Assembly: GCF_000495435.3 (NCBI RefSeq)
Contig: NZ_AXUN02000179.1
Location: 1-64,000, forward strand
Reading direction: 5' to 3'
From: Youngiibacter fragilis 232.1
GTDB lineage: Bacteria; Bacillota; Clostridia; Clostridiales; Clostridiaceae
DNA: 64,000 nt
Positions 22,638-31,351 of this stretch are shown piece after piece (position 1 is the stretch's first letter; each line of letters opens with the position of its first letter). Made by a program: the position numbers and the translations under genes. Under the pieces are notes generated by a model. The model was not told the origin of the DNA. It saw only the letters and a list, made by a program, of their open reading frames with translations, and did no database searches.

Positions 22638-24503
22638 TTAAATTTCTACCCCGTATGGCTCAAGATACTCTCGGACAGCCCATATTGGTTCTGGGTATTT
22701 CATGTATAATGCCTCATTTATCCATTGGTGATCTGGATATTTCATAGGATTTAGCTTGCAGCCTAATACCTCCATCAGCTTCATACTAATAACTGGTGGT
22801 AGGTTTAGTCCAAAACATATTAGTGCAGCTGTCTCAACCTTTGGATTTGTTTCCCCCTTTACCGTTCTACTTATGGTTTTGGGGTCTCTATCTATTTCAA
22901 GACCCAAATCAGTATAATTCATTTTTCGCCATGCAAGAAGAAGATCCATGCACTGTTCAGGATCATCTGTCATCTGTTTTCGAATCTCTAGTTCTTCAGC
23001 TTGAATTTTCTTTCGCATTTGAATTTGTCGTTCTTGAGGTGCATTTTCAAACCCATTGTGAAACTTAATACCAAATGTAATATCACTTGGTTCACGATTC
23101 AGGAAGCAAGTGGTATGATAAATATTGTCAACTTTGCTTGTGATACTCATATCAAATACTAGACAACATTCATCCATGTGAGAACGGGCATAACCTGTTA
23201 AATCTAGTCTTCCGTTTTCATCACGCTCTACATAAAGTGGAGAATTGTACACAAAATGGTTGTCTATAAAAAGATAATCTCCACTATCAGTTAAAGCACG
23301 AAGTTCGGGATTGATAAAACGCTCTATAGCTGCGTCCTGAGCACTTAAAGAAAATGTTTGATTTATTTTAATGGAACCTTTACTGAAACCATGGGGTTTT
23401 ACATAATGGCCATCAAGATATGTGTATGTACCTATTGCTTCTTCAAATCCGGCATCAATCATTCGAATTTTTGCTGCAATACGGGATACACAGAAAAATG
23501 TAGCCAAAGCATCAATAACTGGTTCCATCACATCAATTAGTTCGATGATTCCAGATTGTTGTCGAAACTCCTTGATAAACTCAAAAGCCTTTGTTTTAAA
23601 CATAGCTAGGGGCATTTGGATTCTTGGTGCCAGGGCATTAGCTTGCCATTCCATCCAATCAGTAGCTTCTTTATTGCTATTTTTTATTCCTCCAGCTACC
23701 TGACACTTTATTTTAGTAGCACTACTATTATAGAGCCTTTCCAGTTCGAATGCTTTTCTATGCTTGTCCCAATGTACACATTCATGAACAATAGTATTAT
23801 TTACAGCACCCAAATTACGAAGAAAATAGGCTTTTGGATCAACAAAAATAGTCCGGGCTCTGACTGATGTGCTTATGCATTCACCTTCATCTGGATCATA
23901 GAATTCTGCCTCACTGTCATGAAAAAAAATCTGCCCAAAAACGGATAAGTCTTCTGTGATATCCCTTAGGATAACTTCTAAGCCCATTTTTTCAGCAAGT
24001 ACTTCTGGTTCAAGTGGCATAGGTTTTTTCAACGCCTCAGGATAATATTTTTTCAAAAAATCATGTGCAGCGGTATCGAGCTGTTCCCTTTTAATATATG
24101 GAACTAATGAGTCTGATAACGGGTGGGGGTTCTTGTTCTTTTGGCTATAGAGAGATATTTCTCTAATTGCAAAATCATCCAGACTATGTTCTAAATCTCC
24201 AGAGCATCTCAGCAAAAACCACTTATTAAACAAGTCGTAATCATCATAGTGATAATCACCTTCCGTAACCTCAATTTCTGCATCTACGATAACATCAAAC
24301 TCAATTTTAAGCTCCGGGAGATCTCTCACCAATACGTATTTTACTTCCATTTCTGAAAGAGAGATTTCTCCTATATGCTTTACATTTTTCAAGTCTAAGC
24401 CTAAGTTGTTGGGGTTTTCTTCAATATACTTTTCTATAGCAGTGTAGAACTCATTGTAGAATCTGCTTGAAATGTAGTCAGTAAAAGAACGCTTTGACGG
24501 CAT
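22638..24503 (-). CDS. Large ImmA/IrrE-type metallopeptidase with C-terminal HTH
   Basis: A 621-aa protein. ATG 24503 (MPSKRSFTDYISSRFYNEF) is preferred because gagagggg lies upstream. The protease core has NTIVHECVHWDKHRKAFELE (HExxH zinc site) and the later DWMEWQANALAPRIQMPLAMF helix, a standard ImmA/IrrE pattern in which the Glu completes the site. The C-terminal part (KMNYTDLGLEIDRDPKTISRTVKGETNPKVETAALICFGL) is a Cro/XRE-type helix-turn-helix. ImmA cleaves phage repressors after DNA damage in B. subtilis ICEBs1. This one is much longer than ImmA (about 170 aa), with an extra N-terminal domain. It diverges from the regulator-methyltransferase operon, so that repressor is a plausible target. 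Confidence 0.78.
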   Translation of the reverse strand: MPSKRSFTDYISSRFYNEFYTAIEKYIEENPNNLGLDLKNVKHIGEISLSEMEVKYVLVRDLPELKIEFDVIVDAEIEVTEGDYHYDDYDLFNKWFLLRCSGDLEHSLDDFAIREISLYSQKNKNPHPLSDSLVPYIKREQLDTAAHDFLKKYYPEALKKPMPLEPEVLAEKMGLEVILRDITEDLSVFGQIFFHDSEAEFYDPDEGECISTSVRARTIFVDPKAYFLRNLGAVNNTIVHECVHWDKHRKAFELERLYNSSATKIKCQVAGGIKNSNKEATDWMEWQANALAPRIQMPLAMFKTKAFEFIKEFRQQSGIIELIDVMEPVIDALATFFCVSRIAAKIRMIDAGFEEAIGTYTYLDGHYVKPHGFSKGSIKINQTFSLSAQDAAIERFINPELRALTDSGDYLFIDNHFVYNSPLYVERDENGRLDLTGYARSHMDECCLVFDMSITSKVDNIYHTTCFLNREPSDITFGIKFHNGFENAPQERQIQMRKKIQAEELEIRKQMTDDPEQCMDLLLAWRKMNYTDLGLEIDRDPKTISRTVKGETNPKVETAALICFGLNLPPVISMKLMEVLGCKLNPMKYPDHQWINEALYMKYPEPIWAVREYLEPYGVEI

Positions 24504-24586
24504 AGGTTTCCCCCTCTCTTTCTTATTTTCTAAACCATAATACATCAATAAAATATACGATTTATTATCAGAAAAAAACACAACAT

Positions 24587-24632
24587 TTCACTTTAGGTAC
24601 TAAGCGCACAACTAATTCACTATTGGTACTAA
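24587..24632. repeat. 17-bp direct repeats in the divergent promoter region
   Basis: TTCACTTTAGGTACTAA (24587-24603) and TTCACTATTGGTACTAA (24616-24632) differ at two positions and repeat every 29 bp. They lie between the two divergent genes. The second overlaps a possible -35 box (TTGGTA) for the rightward regulator gene. Likely operators for the HTH regulator. Confidence 0.6.
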
Positions 24633-24692
24633 TACCACATTTTTACTATGTTATTATTATATCATAAAATTATAATGGAGGGAGGGATAATA

Positions 24693-25175
24693 GTGGAAAT
24701 AAAACATATGACTACTATGAGATTTTTTGTCGGTAACCTAAATAATTACATATCTTATAAACAACTTGATACAGTAAAAGAGTTGTCAGTTCATCTTTCT
24801 CTTAATTACAATCGATTAGTTTCATGGTTAAACTTCCAAAGAACCCCACCTCTCGCCGTTATCGACGAAATAGCAAATATCTTGCAAGTTTCCTCAAGAG
24901 ATTTAATCGGTACCAAAATTGATTTTAATTCCTACACATTTATTCATACTTTAAATAATATTTCAAATGAGAAGTTTTGTGTGAATTTGCGGAAATATTT
25001 AAACAAATATGATATTAAAACCGCAGCAGATTTTGTCGCTTATTTTGATGGTGAATTCTCTGAGCACACTTATTATTCGTACTTTAAAAATAAAAATAAT
25101 AAAACGCCATCTTTAAAATCTTTAGAAATTTTATCGCAGTTTTTAGAAATAAGTCCATATAAATTAATTGAATGA
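24693..25175 (+). CDS. Tandem HTH regulator of the methylase operon
   Basis: A 160-aa protein. GTG start at 24693 (VEIKHMTTMRFFVGNLNN) fits the strong ggagggaggg site; the ATG at 24648 has none. Two similar helix-turn-helix halves are visible: VKELSVHLSLNYNRLVSWLN with PPLAVIDEIANILQVSSRDLI, and then TAADFVAYFDGEFSEHTYYSYF with PSLKSLEILSQFLEISPYKLI. This looks like a Cro/XRE-type repressor or restriction controller (C protein-like). The gene is transcribed with the methyltransferase-nuclease gene 16 bases downstream. AT-rich codon use differs from the phage structural genes. Confidence 0.7.
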   Translation: MEIKHMTTMRFFVGNLNNYISYKQLDTVKELSVHLSLNYNRLVSWLNFQRTPPLAVIDEIANILQVSSRDLIGTKIDFNSYTFIHTLNNISNEKFCVNLRKYLNKYDIKTAADFVAYFDGEFSEHTYYSYFKNKNNKTPSLKSLEILSQFLEISPYKLIE

Positions 25176-25191
25176 AACGGAGGAGAAGTAT

Positions 25192-27624
25192 ATGCAAAAC
25201 AATTCTTATAACGCAAAGGTGCCAAATGAAATACTCGAGAAGTTTTCTAATTTACTTAAAATGTTGGATGACGAAAGTAATACTATCCCATCCATAGCCA
25301 AGAGATCATTTAATTTTAAAGGACGAAAATCTGAAAGTATTGCATTAAAGGTTCTGGATTATATTAGTTCACCAGACTCAAAAATTTGTGATCCTTTTAT
25401 GGGATCTGGTTCATTCGTATTTGCTAGCAGTATGCTAGGTAGAGATACAGTTGGAATTGAATTAGATAATTATACTTTTGATGTTTTAGCTACACTCCAC
25501 TCGAAAATTGATTATGCAAAACTTGAATCAATGTTTCAGGAAATCAAATCCGATATTTTTAACGATGTAATGTATCTATATGAAACACATTGTTGTAACG
25601 AAGTAAATTATATTAAAACATTATATTTTGATCCTACGTCAGAAGAATACTATAACCCACAACCACACAGAGAAATTATTGATGGGAAAAACATTAAACT
25701 TTACTACAAGTGCCCGATTTGTGGTGAAACATCCAAGAGGTTCTCATCTGAAGATGAACAGAAGATTTATGAAGTCAATTCATTAGACACGTCACGATTT
25801 CCTGATCATGAATTAATAACAAATAGTCGTATAAATATTACTTCAAGTACAGGAGCCGATCGATATGATAGAAATTTTTCTAATAGAAATAAGTACGCAC
25901 TATTGTTAATACAAGATAAAATATCTTCGATTCCAGATTGCAAAGAAAAAGACTTACTTCAACATGCTCTAGTTTCAGCTTTAACTCTAAGTAAGATTAC
26001 GCAATACGGTTCTAGCTCAGATATATTGTATCATGTTATACGAAATAAAGCGCAAGACATGAATGTTTGGTACCTATTTGAAACAAAATACAATAATATG
26101 GTGGCATATAATAAACATTATTGTGAACAATCACCAGATAAAACTACGCTTTTAACCTATGCTAATATGATTTGTGGCGATTATGCCTCAGTACTAAGAC
26201 AGCCAAAATTTAATCAATATTTTGACGTAATCTATACAGATCCACCTTATACTGACCAAGTTCCATATTTAGAAAGAAACCAGCTATATAGGGATTGGCT
26301 ATTCAATTTTTCAGATAAAATTCAGTATCAGCTAAGTGAGGAAATGTTAGATAAAGAAATTGTGGTAACCAATGCTCCCACCAGAAGAGAAAAAGATGTA
26401 GTGAACTACTATAAATCTATTGACACCATGTTCTCTTTGTTTTCAAAAGCCATTAAGACTAATGGTATTGTTGCTCTCACTCTAAATCTTGGTAAAAAGA
26501 AGTTTTTTGAAACTTTTTCAAATTTTATTGACCTCGCTAGGAAAAATGGCTTTGAATACATCTATAGGGTTGATATTGCTAAGAATGATCCTACGTTAAG
26601 GAAGCAATCTGCTTGGAGGGACACACTCTCAACTGAGATGCTTATTTTCTTCATAAAATTAGATGAAGAAAAAGCTTATTGGTACAAAAACAACAGAAAT
26701 ATTGAGTTAGAGCTTGGCAAGTTATTATATAGTCAAATTTTGAAAAATAACGGAATCACTTTAACATCTGCCTACAAAGAAATATCTAATAAAACTCTTG
26801 ACAAGCAGGTAGGAGATTTAACTGAAACTGAAACAACAAGGATTAGGGCGTTAATTACTGAACAATTTATAATAGATCAAAGAACCTCCATGGTCTACGT
26901 TGACCCCGATAAACTATATTTATCGATAGAAGACAACACTACATTATTCAACAAACTCTATGACATTGTACCGATAATCATCAATAATTTACTTGAAAAA
27001 TGGGGATCTTTTACTCTTGATGACTTGTACTTCGAAATTAGTAGTAAAGTATGCAACGGCGATCCTAATATCCTAGCGCAGATACTCGAAGATCCTTCCA
27101 GAGAAAAACATATTGTAAACTTGATTGAAAATTACTGCAATACAGATGAAAAGAGTTCCTATACTAGAAAAACAAGGGTATCTGTTTCTCCCACAGAGGA
27201 CGCTATTGATATCTCAATGCTGGATGGTTATAGATTTGAAGATGTTCTTAAAGATCTTTTGACTGCTGAAGGATTTATAAGTGTGATACGCATAGGTGGC
27301 GCAGGTGATAGAGGGATCGATCTGAGAGCCAAGAAAACTAATCCTTTAACTGGAGAATTAGAAGGATATATTTTCCAATCTAAGCGTTGGATAGGTAATG
27401 TCGGTGGCGAGCCTATTCAAAGATTGCATAGTATGATGATGCAGTATTCTTCTGAGATACAGCATGCAATTTGTATAACTACTTCAGATTACACTGAACA
27501 TGGAAAAAGAGAGGCTAAAAGCACAGGAGTGGAAATCATTAACGGTGAAGATCTCATTGAACGTCTAAACATATCATTTCCAGGTAAATACTACCACGGA
27601 TTACTTGACTTCCAAAAAAACTGA
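25192..27624 (+). CDS. DNA methyltransferase fused to Mrr-type nuclease
   Basis: An 810-aa protein starting at ATG 25192 behind cggagg. Motif I (KICDPFMGSGSFVFASSM) is at residues 66-81, a partial zinc knuckle (YKCPICGETSKRF) near 173, and motif IV (DVIYTDPPYTDQVPYL) near 345-360. The long segment between them is the alpha-class order. The C-terminal 140 residues form an Mrr-like endonuclease: YRFEDVLKDLLTAEGF, GGAGDRGIDLRAKK and YIFQSKRW (D and Q-x-K catalytic residues), then AICITTSDYTEHGK. It therefore carries both methylating and cutting functions. The rest resembles the 544-aa protein at 27660. Type IIG enzymes usually have the nuclease at the N-terminus; here it is at the C-terminus. 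Specificity cannot be read from sequence. Confidence 0.82.
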   Translation: MQNNSYNAKVPNEILEKFSNLLKMLDDESNTIPSIAKRSFNFKGRKSESIALKVLDYISSPDSKICDPFMGSGSFVFASSMLGRDTVGIELDNYTFDVLATLHSKIDYAKLESMFQEIKSDIFNDVMYLYETHCCNEVNYIKTLYFDPTSEEYYNPQPHREIIDGKNIKLYYKCPICGETSKRFSSEDEQKIYEVNSLDTSRFPDHELITNSRINITSSTGADRYDRNFSNRNKYALLLIQDKISSIPDCKEKDLLQHALVSALTLSKITQYGSSSDILYHVIRNKAQDMNVWYLFETKYNNMVAYNKHYCEQSPDKTTLLTYANMICGDYASVLRQPKFNQYFDVIYTDPPYTDQVPYLERNQLYRDWLFNFSDKIQYQLSEEMLDKEIVVTNAPTRREKDVVNYYKSIDTMFSLFSKAIKTNGIVALTLNLGKKKFFETFSNFIDLARKNGFEYIYRVDIAKNDPTLRKQSAWRDTLSTEMLIFFIKLDEEKAYWYKNNRNIELELGKLLYSQILKNNGITLTSAYKEISNKTLDKQVGDLTETETTRIRALITEQFIIDQRTSMVYVDPDKLYLSIEDNTTLFNKLYDIVPIIINNLLEKWGSFTLDDLYFEISSKVCNGDPNILAQILEDPSREKHIVNLIENYCNTDEKSSYTRKTRVSVSPTEDAIDISMLDGYRFEDVLKDLLTAEGFISVIRIGGAGDRGIDLRAKKTNPLTGELEGYIFQSKRWIGNVGGEPIQRLHSMMMQYSSEIQHAICITTSDYTEHGKREAKSTGVEIINGEDLIERLNISFPGKYYHGLLDFQKN

Positions 27625-27634
27625 AATTAAAAAA

Positions 27635-27662
27635 TAGAGGAGACTATCTCAAGTCTCCTCTA
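27635..27662. terminator. Bidirectional terminator between convergent methylase genes
   Basis: Perfect 11-bp stem TAGAGGAGACT/AGTCTCCTCTA with loop ATCTCA. The TAG stop codon of the minus-strand methyltransferase is part of the stem. An A run precedes the hairpin, giving a U run to leftward transcripts. Confidence 0.8.
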
Positions 27663-29294
27663 AATCATCCATTTTCCTTTAGTGGCATCCCAAATTAAAT
27701 ATTTTTCAAATATTTCCACTAAACTTTTATACTTGATAGACAACTTTGAAAGCCACCCGTTATGAATGATGAATTCCATTAAACCATCATCATACAGTTC
27801 TGGCGTTGATTGAGGTCCATAAGTTTTAATAATATATTTTGCGTGTTTTATAACGTTAAGCTCTATTTCTTCTAGACTCTCAACTTCTCTTACCTCTGTT
27901 TTTACATAAGGTTCTTTTATAAAAAAGAGTACTGCGTCACCGTTCAATGATTTTTTGGGGCTAATAATATTCTTTAAAGTGTTCTTTTTCTTAACATGAA
28001 CCTGCGACAAGTATCGAAATCCGGCTTTTTCTAAAATATCGATAATCTTTTTCCAAACATTAAGATTACTATCATGAAAATACATGCACATGTATTTGTT
28101 GTTTTTAACTTTTTTCCCTATTTTAGTAAAGGCTTCGTCTAATAGCTTGTAATACTCTTTTTCCTCTTTTTTTCTATCAGGCGCAGTCGAAATAACAATT
28201 TCATCATCTAAATTAAAATCAAGTTTCAAAAAAGGTTTATATAACTGCATATATTCAGAGTATAATACTTGTCCCATATACGGCGGATCGGTAATTACAA
28301 GGTCTATACTGTTATCCGGGATATCTGATTCTGAGAGAAATTGAATTCCCTTGTTGATTATTTTAAATTCCCCTGGATTCATATTTATTAGGTCATCAGT
28401 TCTATATCTATTACTACATAGGTTTTGCTGTGCATATTTTAAAGATAATAATAGAGCTTTGGCTCTTTTGTTTATTACCGGTATTATATTTTTTTCAACA
28501 CAATTTATTTTAGGAGTCCATAAAGGCCACTGTGAATTTGAGTGTGTGTCAGTGATCTTGGATAAGTGTAAGCTGCTTAATAAAATATAGTTCAACAGCT
28601 CTTGCTCTTCTTCCTCAAAACTATTTATAATTTCAATTACCTTATCTATAATAAAGAAATTTCTTCTTGTAAAAATATCAGAGATTTTCTGCCCCTTATA
28701 AACAGCAATTCTCGTATTACTTAGTAACTCAAAATTGCTAATATTGTTAATCTGATTATATTCTTCTAATCCATTCATCATTGAGTAATCTTCTTCTATC
28801 GAATCTTTCCTAAGTATCTTTTTACTACAGTTACAATTATAGTGAATCTCTTTGATTACAGGATCACTTGCGAAATCTTCACGGTCAAATATTGATTTAG
28901 TAATAATCCCTTTTTCTCCGCATGAATTACATACCGTTTTATAATAATCTTCCAAATACGCAATTTTATCCACAAATTTACAAATTAGTGCTTTTGTGTT
29001 TCGAAGATTATACTTTTTTAATAAAACGTCTATTATAAATATCGGAACTTCATTTATTTCCACTCCAACAGCTTTTCTCGAATATTCCTTTGATATAGCT
29101 TGTATTAGAGTAACTCCTGATCCCATGAATGGGTCGAATATTATATCACCTTTTTCAGAAAAATTCTCTATTAAAATATCGCAAATATTATATGGTTTTT
29201 GTGACCAGTATAAATGCGACTTATATAAATCATTATTATTAGTGGCAACTGTAGTTTTAATTTTTGCTTTTACTTCACTCAAGTCTTTTAACAC
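27660..29294 (-). CDS. DNA methyltransferase, paralogue of the Mrr fusion
   Basis: A 544-aa protein. GTG start at 29294 (VLKDLSEVKAKIKTT) fits ggggg. N-terminal LYWSQKPYNICDILIENF and motif I DIIFDPFMGSGVTLIQA, a four-Cys zinc site (VCNSCGEKG, then YNCNCSKKI), a helical middle (LLSSLHLSKITDTHSN), motif IV LVITDPPYMGQVLYSEYM, then IVISTAPDRKKEEKEYY. The same order and several of the same strings occur in the 810-aa protein, e.g. SKIT and EIVVTNAPTRREKD, so they arose by duplication. This copy has no nuclease. Two such enzymes could each methylate one strand of an asymmetric target. Confidence 0.8.
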   Translation of the reverse strand: MLKDLSEVKAKIKTTVATNNNDLYKSHLYWSQKPYNICDILIENFSEKGDIIFDPFMGSGVTLIQAISKEYSRKAVGVEINEVPIFIIDVLLKKYNLRNTKALICKFVDKIAYLEDYYKTVCNSCGEKGIITKSIFDREDFASDPVIKEIHYNCNCSKKILRKDSIEEDYSMMNGLEEYNQINNISNFELLSNTRIAVYKGQKISDIFTRRNFFIIDKVIEIINSFEEEEQELLNYILLSSLHLSKITDTHSNSQWPLWTPKINCVEKNIIPVINKRAKALLLSLKYAQQNLCSNRYRTDDLINMNPGEFKIINKGIQFLSESDIPDNSIDLVITDPPYMGQVLYSEYMQLYKPFLKLDFNLDDEIVISTAPDRKKEEKEYYKLLDEAFTKIGKKVKNNKYMCMYFHDSNLNVWKKIIDILEKAGFRYLSQVHVKKKNTLKNIISPKKSLNGDAVLFFIKEPYVKTEVREVESLEEIELNVIKHAKYIIKTYGPQSTPELYDDGLMEFIIHNGWLSKLSIKYKSLVEIFEKYLIWDATKGKWMI

Positions 29295-29305
29295 TCTACC
29301 ACCCC

Positions 29306-30592
29306 CTAGTATTTGCAAACAATCAAATACTCCAATACTTTTTTTGTGTCTTTATTTCTATTATTGGAGTGTTCATATTCCTCTGTAAGAACCTTTACAT
29401 TCTTTCTTCCAAACTTGATCTCTGCAGTTCCGATAATATCTTCTATATCCATTGTATACCTATTTGTAGCCTGCTCTTTTGTATTTCTTGGGTATGCAAA
29501 GCTCAGAGCTAAATTTATTCTGTTTCCTTTGCAATAATCAAATAGCATACTAGTTTGATCTAAGGCATTCGATCTTTGGCTTAATGGTGATTGAAAGCGA
29601 TTCTCACGATACAAACCTTTAGAAACCTTCCCTCTATATAAAGAAATGCTATCATAATCATATAATGCCGCAGTGTTTAATAAATGATAATACCTTGAGT
29701 ATTGCATATCAGTATATGGTGGATCAGCATATATAAATCCAACCTCTTGTTTCAGACTATCAATATTGTATACTTCTGATATCGGTTTATTGAAAACTAT
29801 ATTATCATTACTACTTAGAACAAAATCTGGTGATTGAAAATCAAATAATTTTCTTTGAAAATAGTCAAAGATTGATTTCTTCCTTACATTAAACAGTTTT
29901 GTTTGGTTGTTCTCTATACTAAGTGGTTGAGCCATATGTCCATCTTTAGAAAAAGTACATTCTTTCATGGCGAAAAATAATGATGTCAACAGAACATTCT
30001 TCAAGGCGTTATCTTCAATTTCTTCAATTGCGTATCTAATAGAGTCAATCTCTATTGATTGATTTACCCCAAAATAGGTATTTCCATAATAAGTAGTGAA
30101 TAACATATACGGAATTTGATTTTTTCTCTTCTTTAAGTCTTTTGCCGTTCTGATTGTGTCATTATACAATCTTAGATAACCGTTCCACACTGTTGGATAG
30201 TTATCATAAAAAGACTTTACTTTTTGAATATCTTCTGCTCGAATTAACTCATTCTCTTCAACTGCATACTTACCAAATAATTTAAACAAATCATTATAAT
30301 TCCTCTGGTAAGACTCATTAAATCGGTTCTTATATATTTCCCATAGTGATTTATCATTGTACTGAAGTAAGGCTTTTGCAATTACAGAAGAATACATCTC
30401 ACTATCATTCGCAAAGATTTTGTAATACCTTTTGAATGAGTAGCCAACAGCGCAAGATCCTGCAAATATATCAAATACTGCTTTCTTGTCATCAATTACT
30501 TCGACTGTATTTTTATGTATAAAGCTCAGCAAGTTTTTCTTGCTTCCTTGGTAATTCAATATTGTAAATACATCATTGCTAAAGTTCTCCAT
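29306..30592 (-). CDS. D12-class DNA adenine methyltransferase
   Basis: A 428-aa protein with a clear site (aaaggag) before ATG 30592. Motif X/I region NYQGSKKNLLSFIHKNT and AVFDIFAGSCAVGYSFKRYY; motif IV FIYADPPYTDMQYSRYYHLL. The order matches D12 (Dam-like) N6-adenine methyltransferases. The middle (about residues 110-270) is likely the target recognition part. It lies 11 bases upstream of the 544-aa methyltransferase gene and shares the promoter at 30625-30654. D12 enzymes are usually about 280 aa; this one is longer. Confidence 0.82.
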   Translation of the reverse strand: MENFSNDVFTILNYQGSKKNLLSFIHKNTVEVIDDKKAVFDIFAGSCAVGYSFKRYYKIFANDSEMYSSVIAKALLQYNDKSLWEIYKNRFNESYQRNYNDLFKLFGKYAVEENELIRAEDIQKVKSFYDNYPTVWNGYLRLYNDTIRTAKDLKKRKNQIPYMLFTTYYGNTYFGVNQSIEIDSIRYAIEEIEDNALKNVLLTSLFFAMKECTFSKDGHMAQPLSIENNQTKLFNVRKKSIFDYFQRKLFDFQSPDFVLSSNDNIVFNKPISEVYNIDSLKQEVGFIYADPPYTDMQYSRYYHLLNTAALYDYDSISLYRGKVSKGLYRENRFQSPLSQRSNALDQTSMLFDYCKGNRINLALSFAYPRNTKEQATNRYTMDIEDIIGTAEIKFGRKNVKVLTEEYEHSNNRNKDTKKVLEYLIVCKY

Positions 30593-30624
30593 TGATTTAC
30601 TCTCCTTTAAAACTATCTCAAATC

Positions 30625-30654
30625 ATTATACCATACCCCTTATACAAATGTCAC
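30625..30654 (-). promoter_or_regulatory. Promoter for the leftward methylase pair
   Basis: On the minus strand GTGACA (30654-30649), 18-bp spacer, TATAAT (30630-30625), with an extended -10 TGG just before it. It lies 32 bp upstream of the D12 gene start. Confidence 0.7.
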
Positions 30655-30858
30655 AACTTATTATTATTAGTTATTAATTCCGCATCGCAAATAAATTAGA
30701 ATGTTATTCCGAGTAAGTATCAATAATTATCCCAATGAGTAATTGACATGTTAACTCAAGCATCAAAAAAGGGCTCACTGATACGAACACTTCTGGTAAA
30801 TAAGCTAGAGAAAAACTCAATATCTAGAACCCCTTGATTTCAAGCTTTTTCAGGTCAA

Positions 30859-30900
30859 TTACTTCTTAACCCTTTCCCTTAATACTACTATTTCAGAATG
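30859..30900 (-). pseudogene. Remnant of an rlmD/rumA-like 3' end (copy A)
   Basis: Minus strand codes HSEIVVLRERVKK and a TAA. It resembles the end of copy B (SHVETVVLMSRVDK, TAA) at DNA level: both keep gtagtatt, then aagggtt and aagtaa. RlmD/TrmA-family methyltransferases end soon after a D-x-F-P-x-T-x-H-V-E motif. Only the last 13 codons remain here. Confidence 0.35.
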
Positions 30901-31083
30901 TGTTATCATCAAAACAGATACTGAATTTCACATACACAATCAGTATTATTGATAGTGACTGTGATTGTGATAACTATTCTATCCACTCACAACGTTTTTG
31001 CCAGCAATTATATCAACTCACCAATCAATATACATAAAAGCTGTTCAATATTGTAAAACGTCTATCTTGGATAAGTTCCCACA

Positions 31084-31138
31084 AAATAAAAATCCGTGAT
31101 CATCATTCCGGCTTGAAACCAGATCTCAAATCACGGAA
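31084..31138 (-). terminator. Hairpin with U run after remnant B
   Basis: TCCGTGAT (31093-31100) pairs with ATCACGGA (31130-31137) across a 29-base loop. On the minus strand it is followed by TTTTTATTTT. The loop is large, so confidence is moderate. It would end transcription coming from remnant B and the ATPase gene. Confidence 0.5.
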
Positions 31139-31167
31139 AGTTCTTATTCACAAACGCTTCTACACTC

Positions 31168-31345
31168 TTACTTATCAACCCTTGACATCAATACTACCGT
31201 CTCAACATGGCTCGAGAGGACAGCATTGATGTCATAAGCCAATTTTGAAACCTTACGTTCTTGGGAACATATCAATCGGTTTTTGGCTGTTTTTCTGGAA
31301 ATCGACGTTCGCGGGAAAATATCCACTACAATAAATGACACTTTA
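31168..31345 (-). pseudogene. Scrambled rlmD/rumA-like 3' end (copy B)
   Basis: The minus strand holds three pieces of the same motif: FIVVDIFPRTS (about 31305-31340), PIDMFPRT in another frame (about 31258-31281), and SHVETVVLMSRVDK with TAA at 31168. In intact RlmD/RumA the D-x-F-P-x-T and H-V-E segments are adjacent. Here 30-40 bases separate them and the first half occurs twice. No N-terminal part of the enzyme exists upstream. It looks like a scar left by repeated integration and excision at this gene end. Confidence 0.4.
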
Positions 31346-31351
31346 GTGGTA

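Larger units (their letters stand above)
30655..31167. other. Gene-free stretch, likely prophage boundary
   Basis: About 510 bp, AT-rich, with no convincing gene on either strand. It holds one short rlmD-like 3' end (30859-30900) and the hairpin at 31084-31138. Its place between methylase module and host genes makes it a candidate for the right end of prophage 1. Confidence 0.5.
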
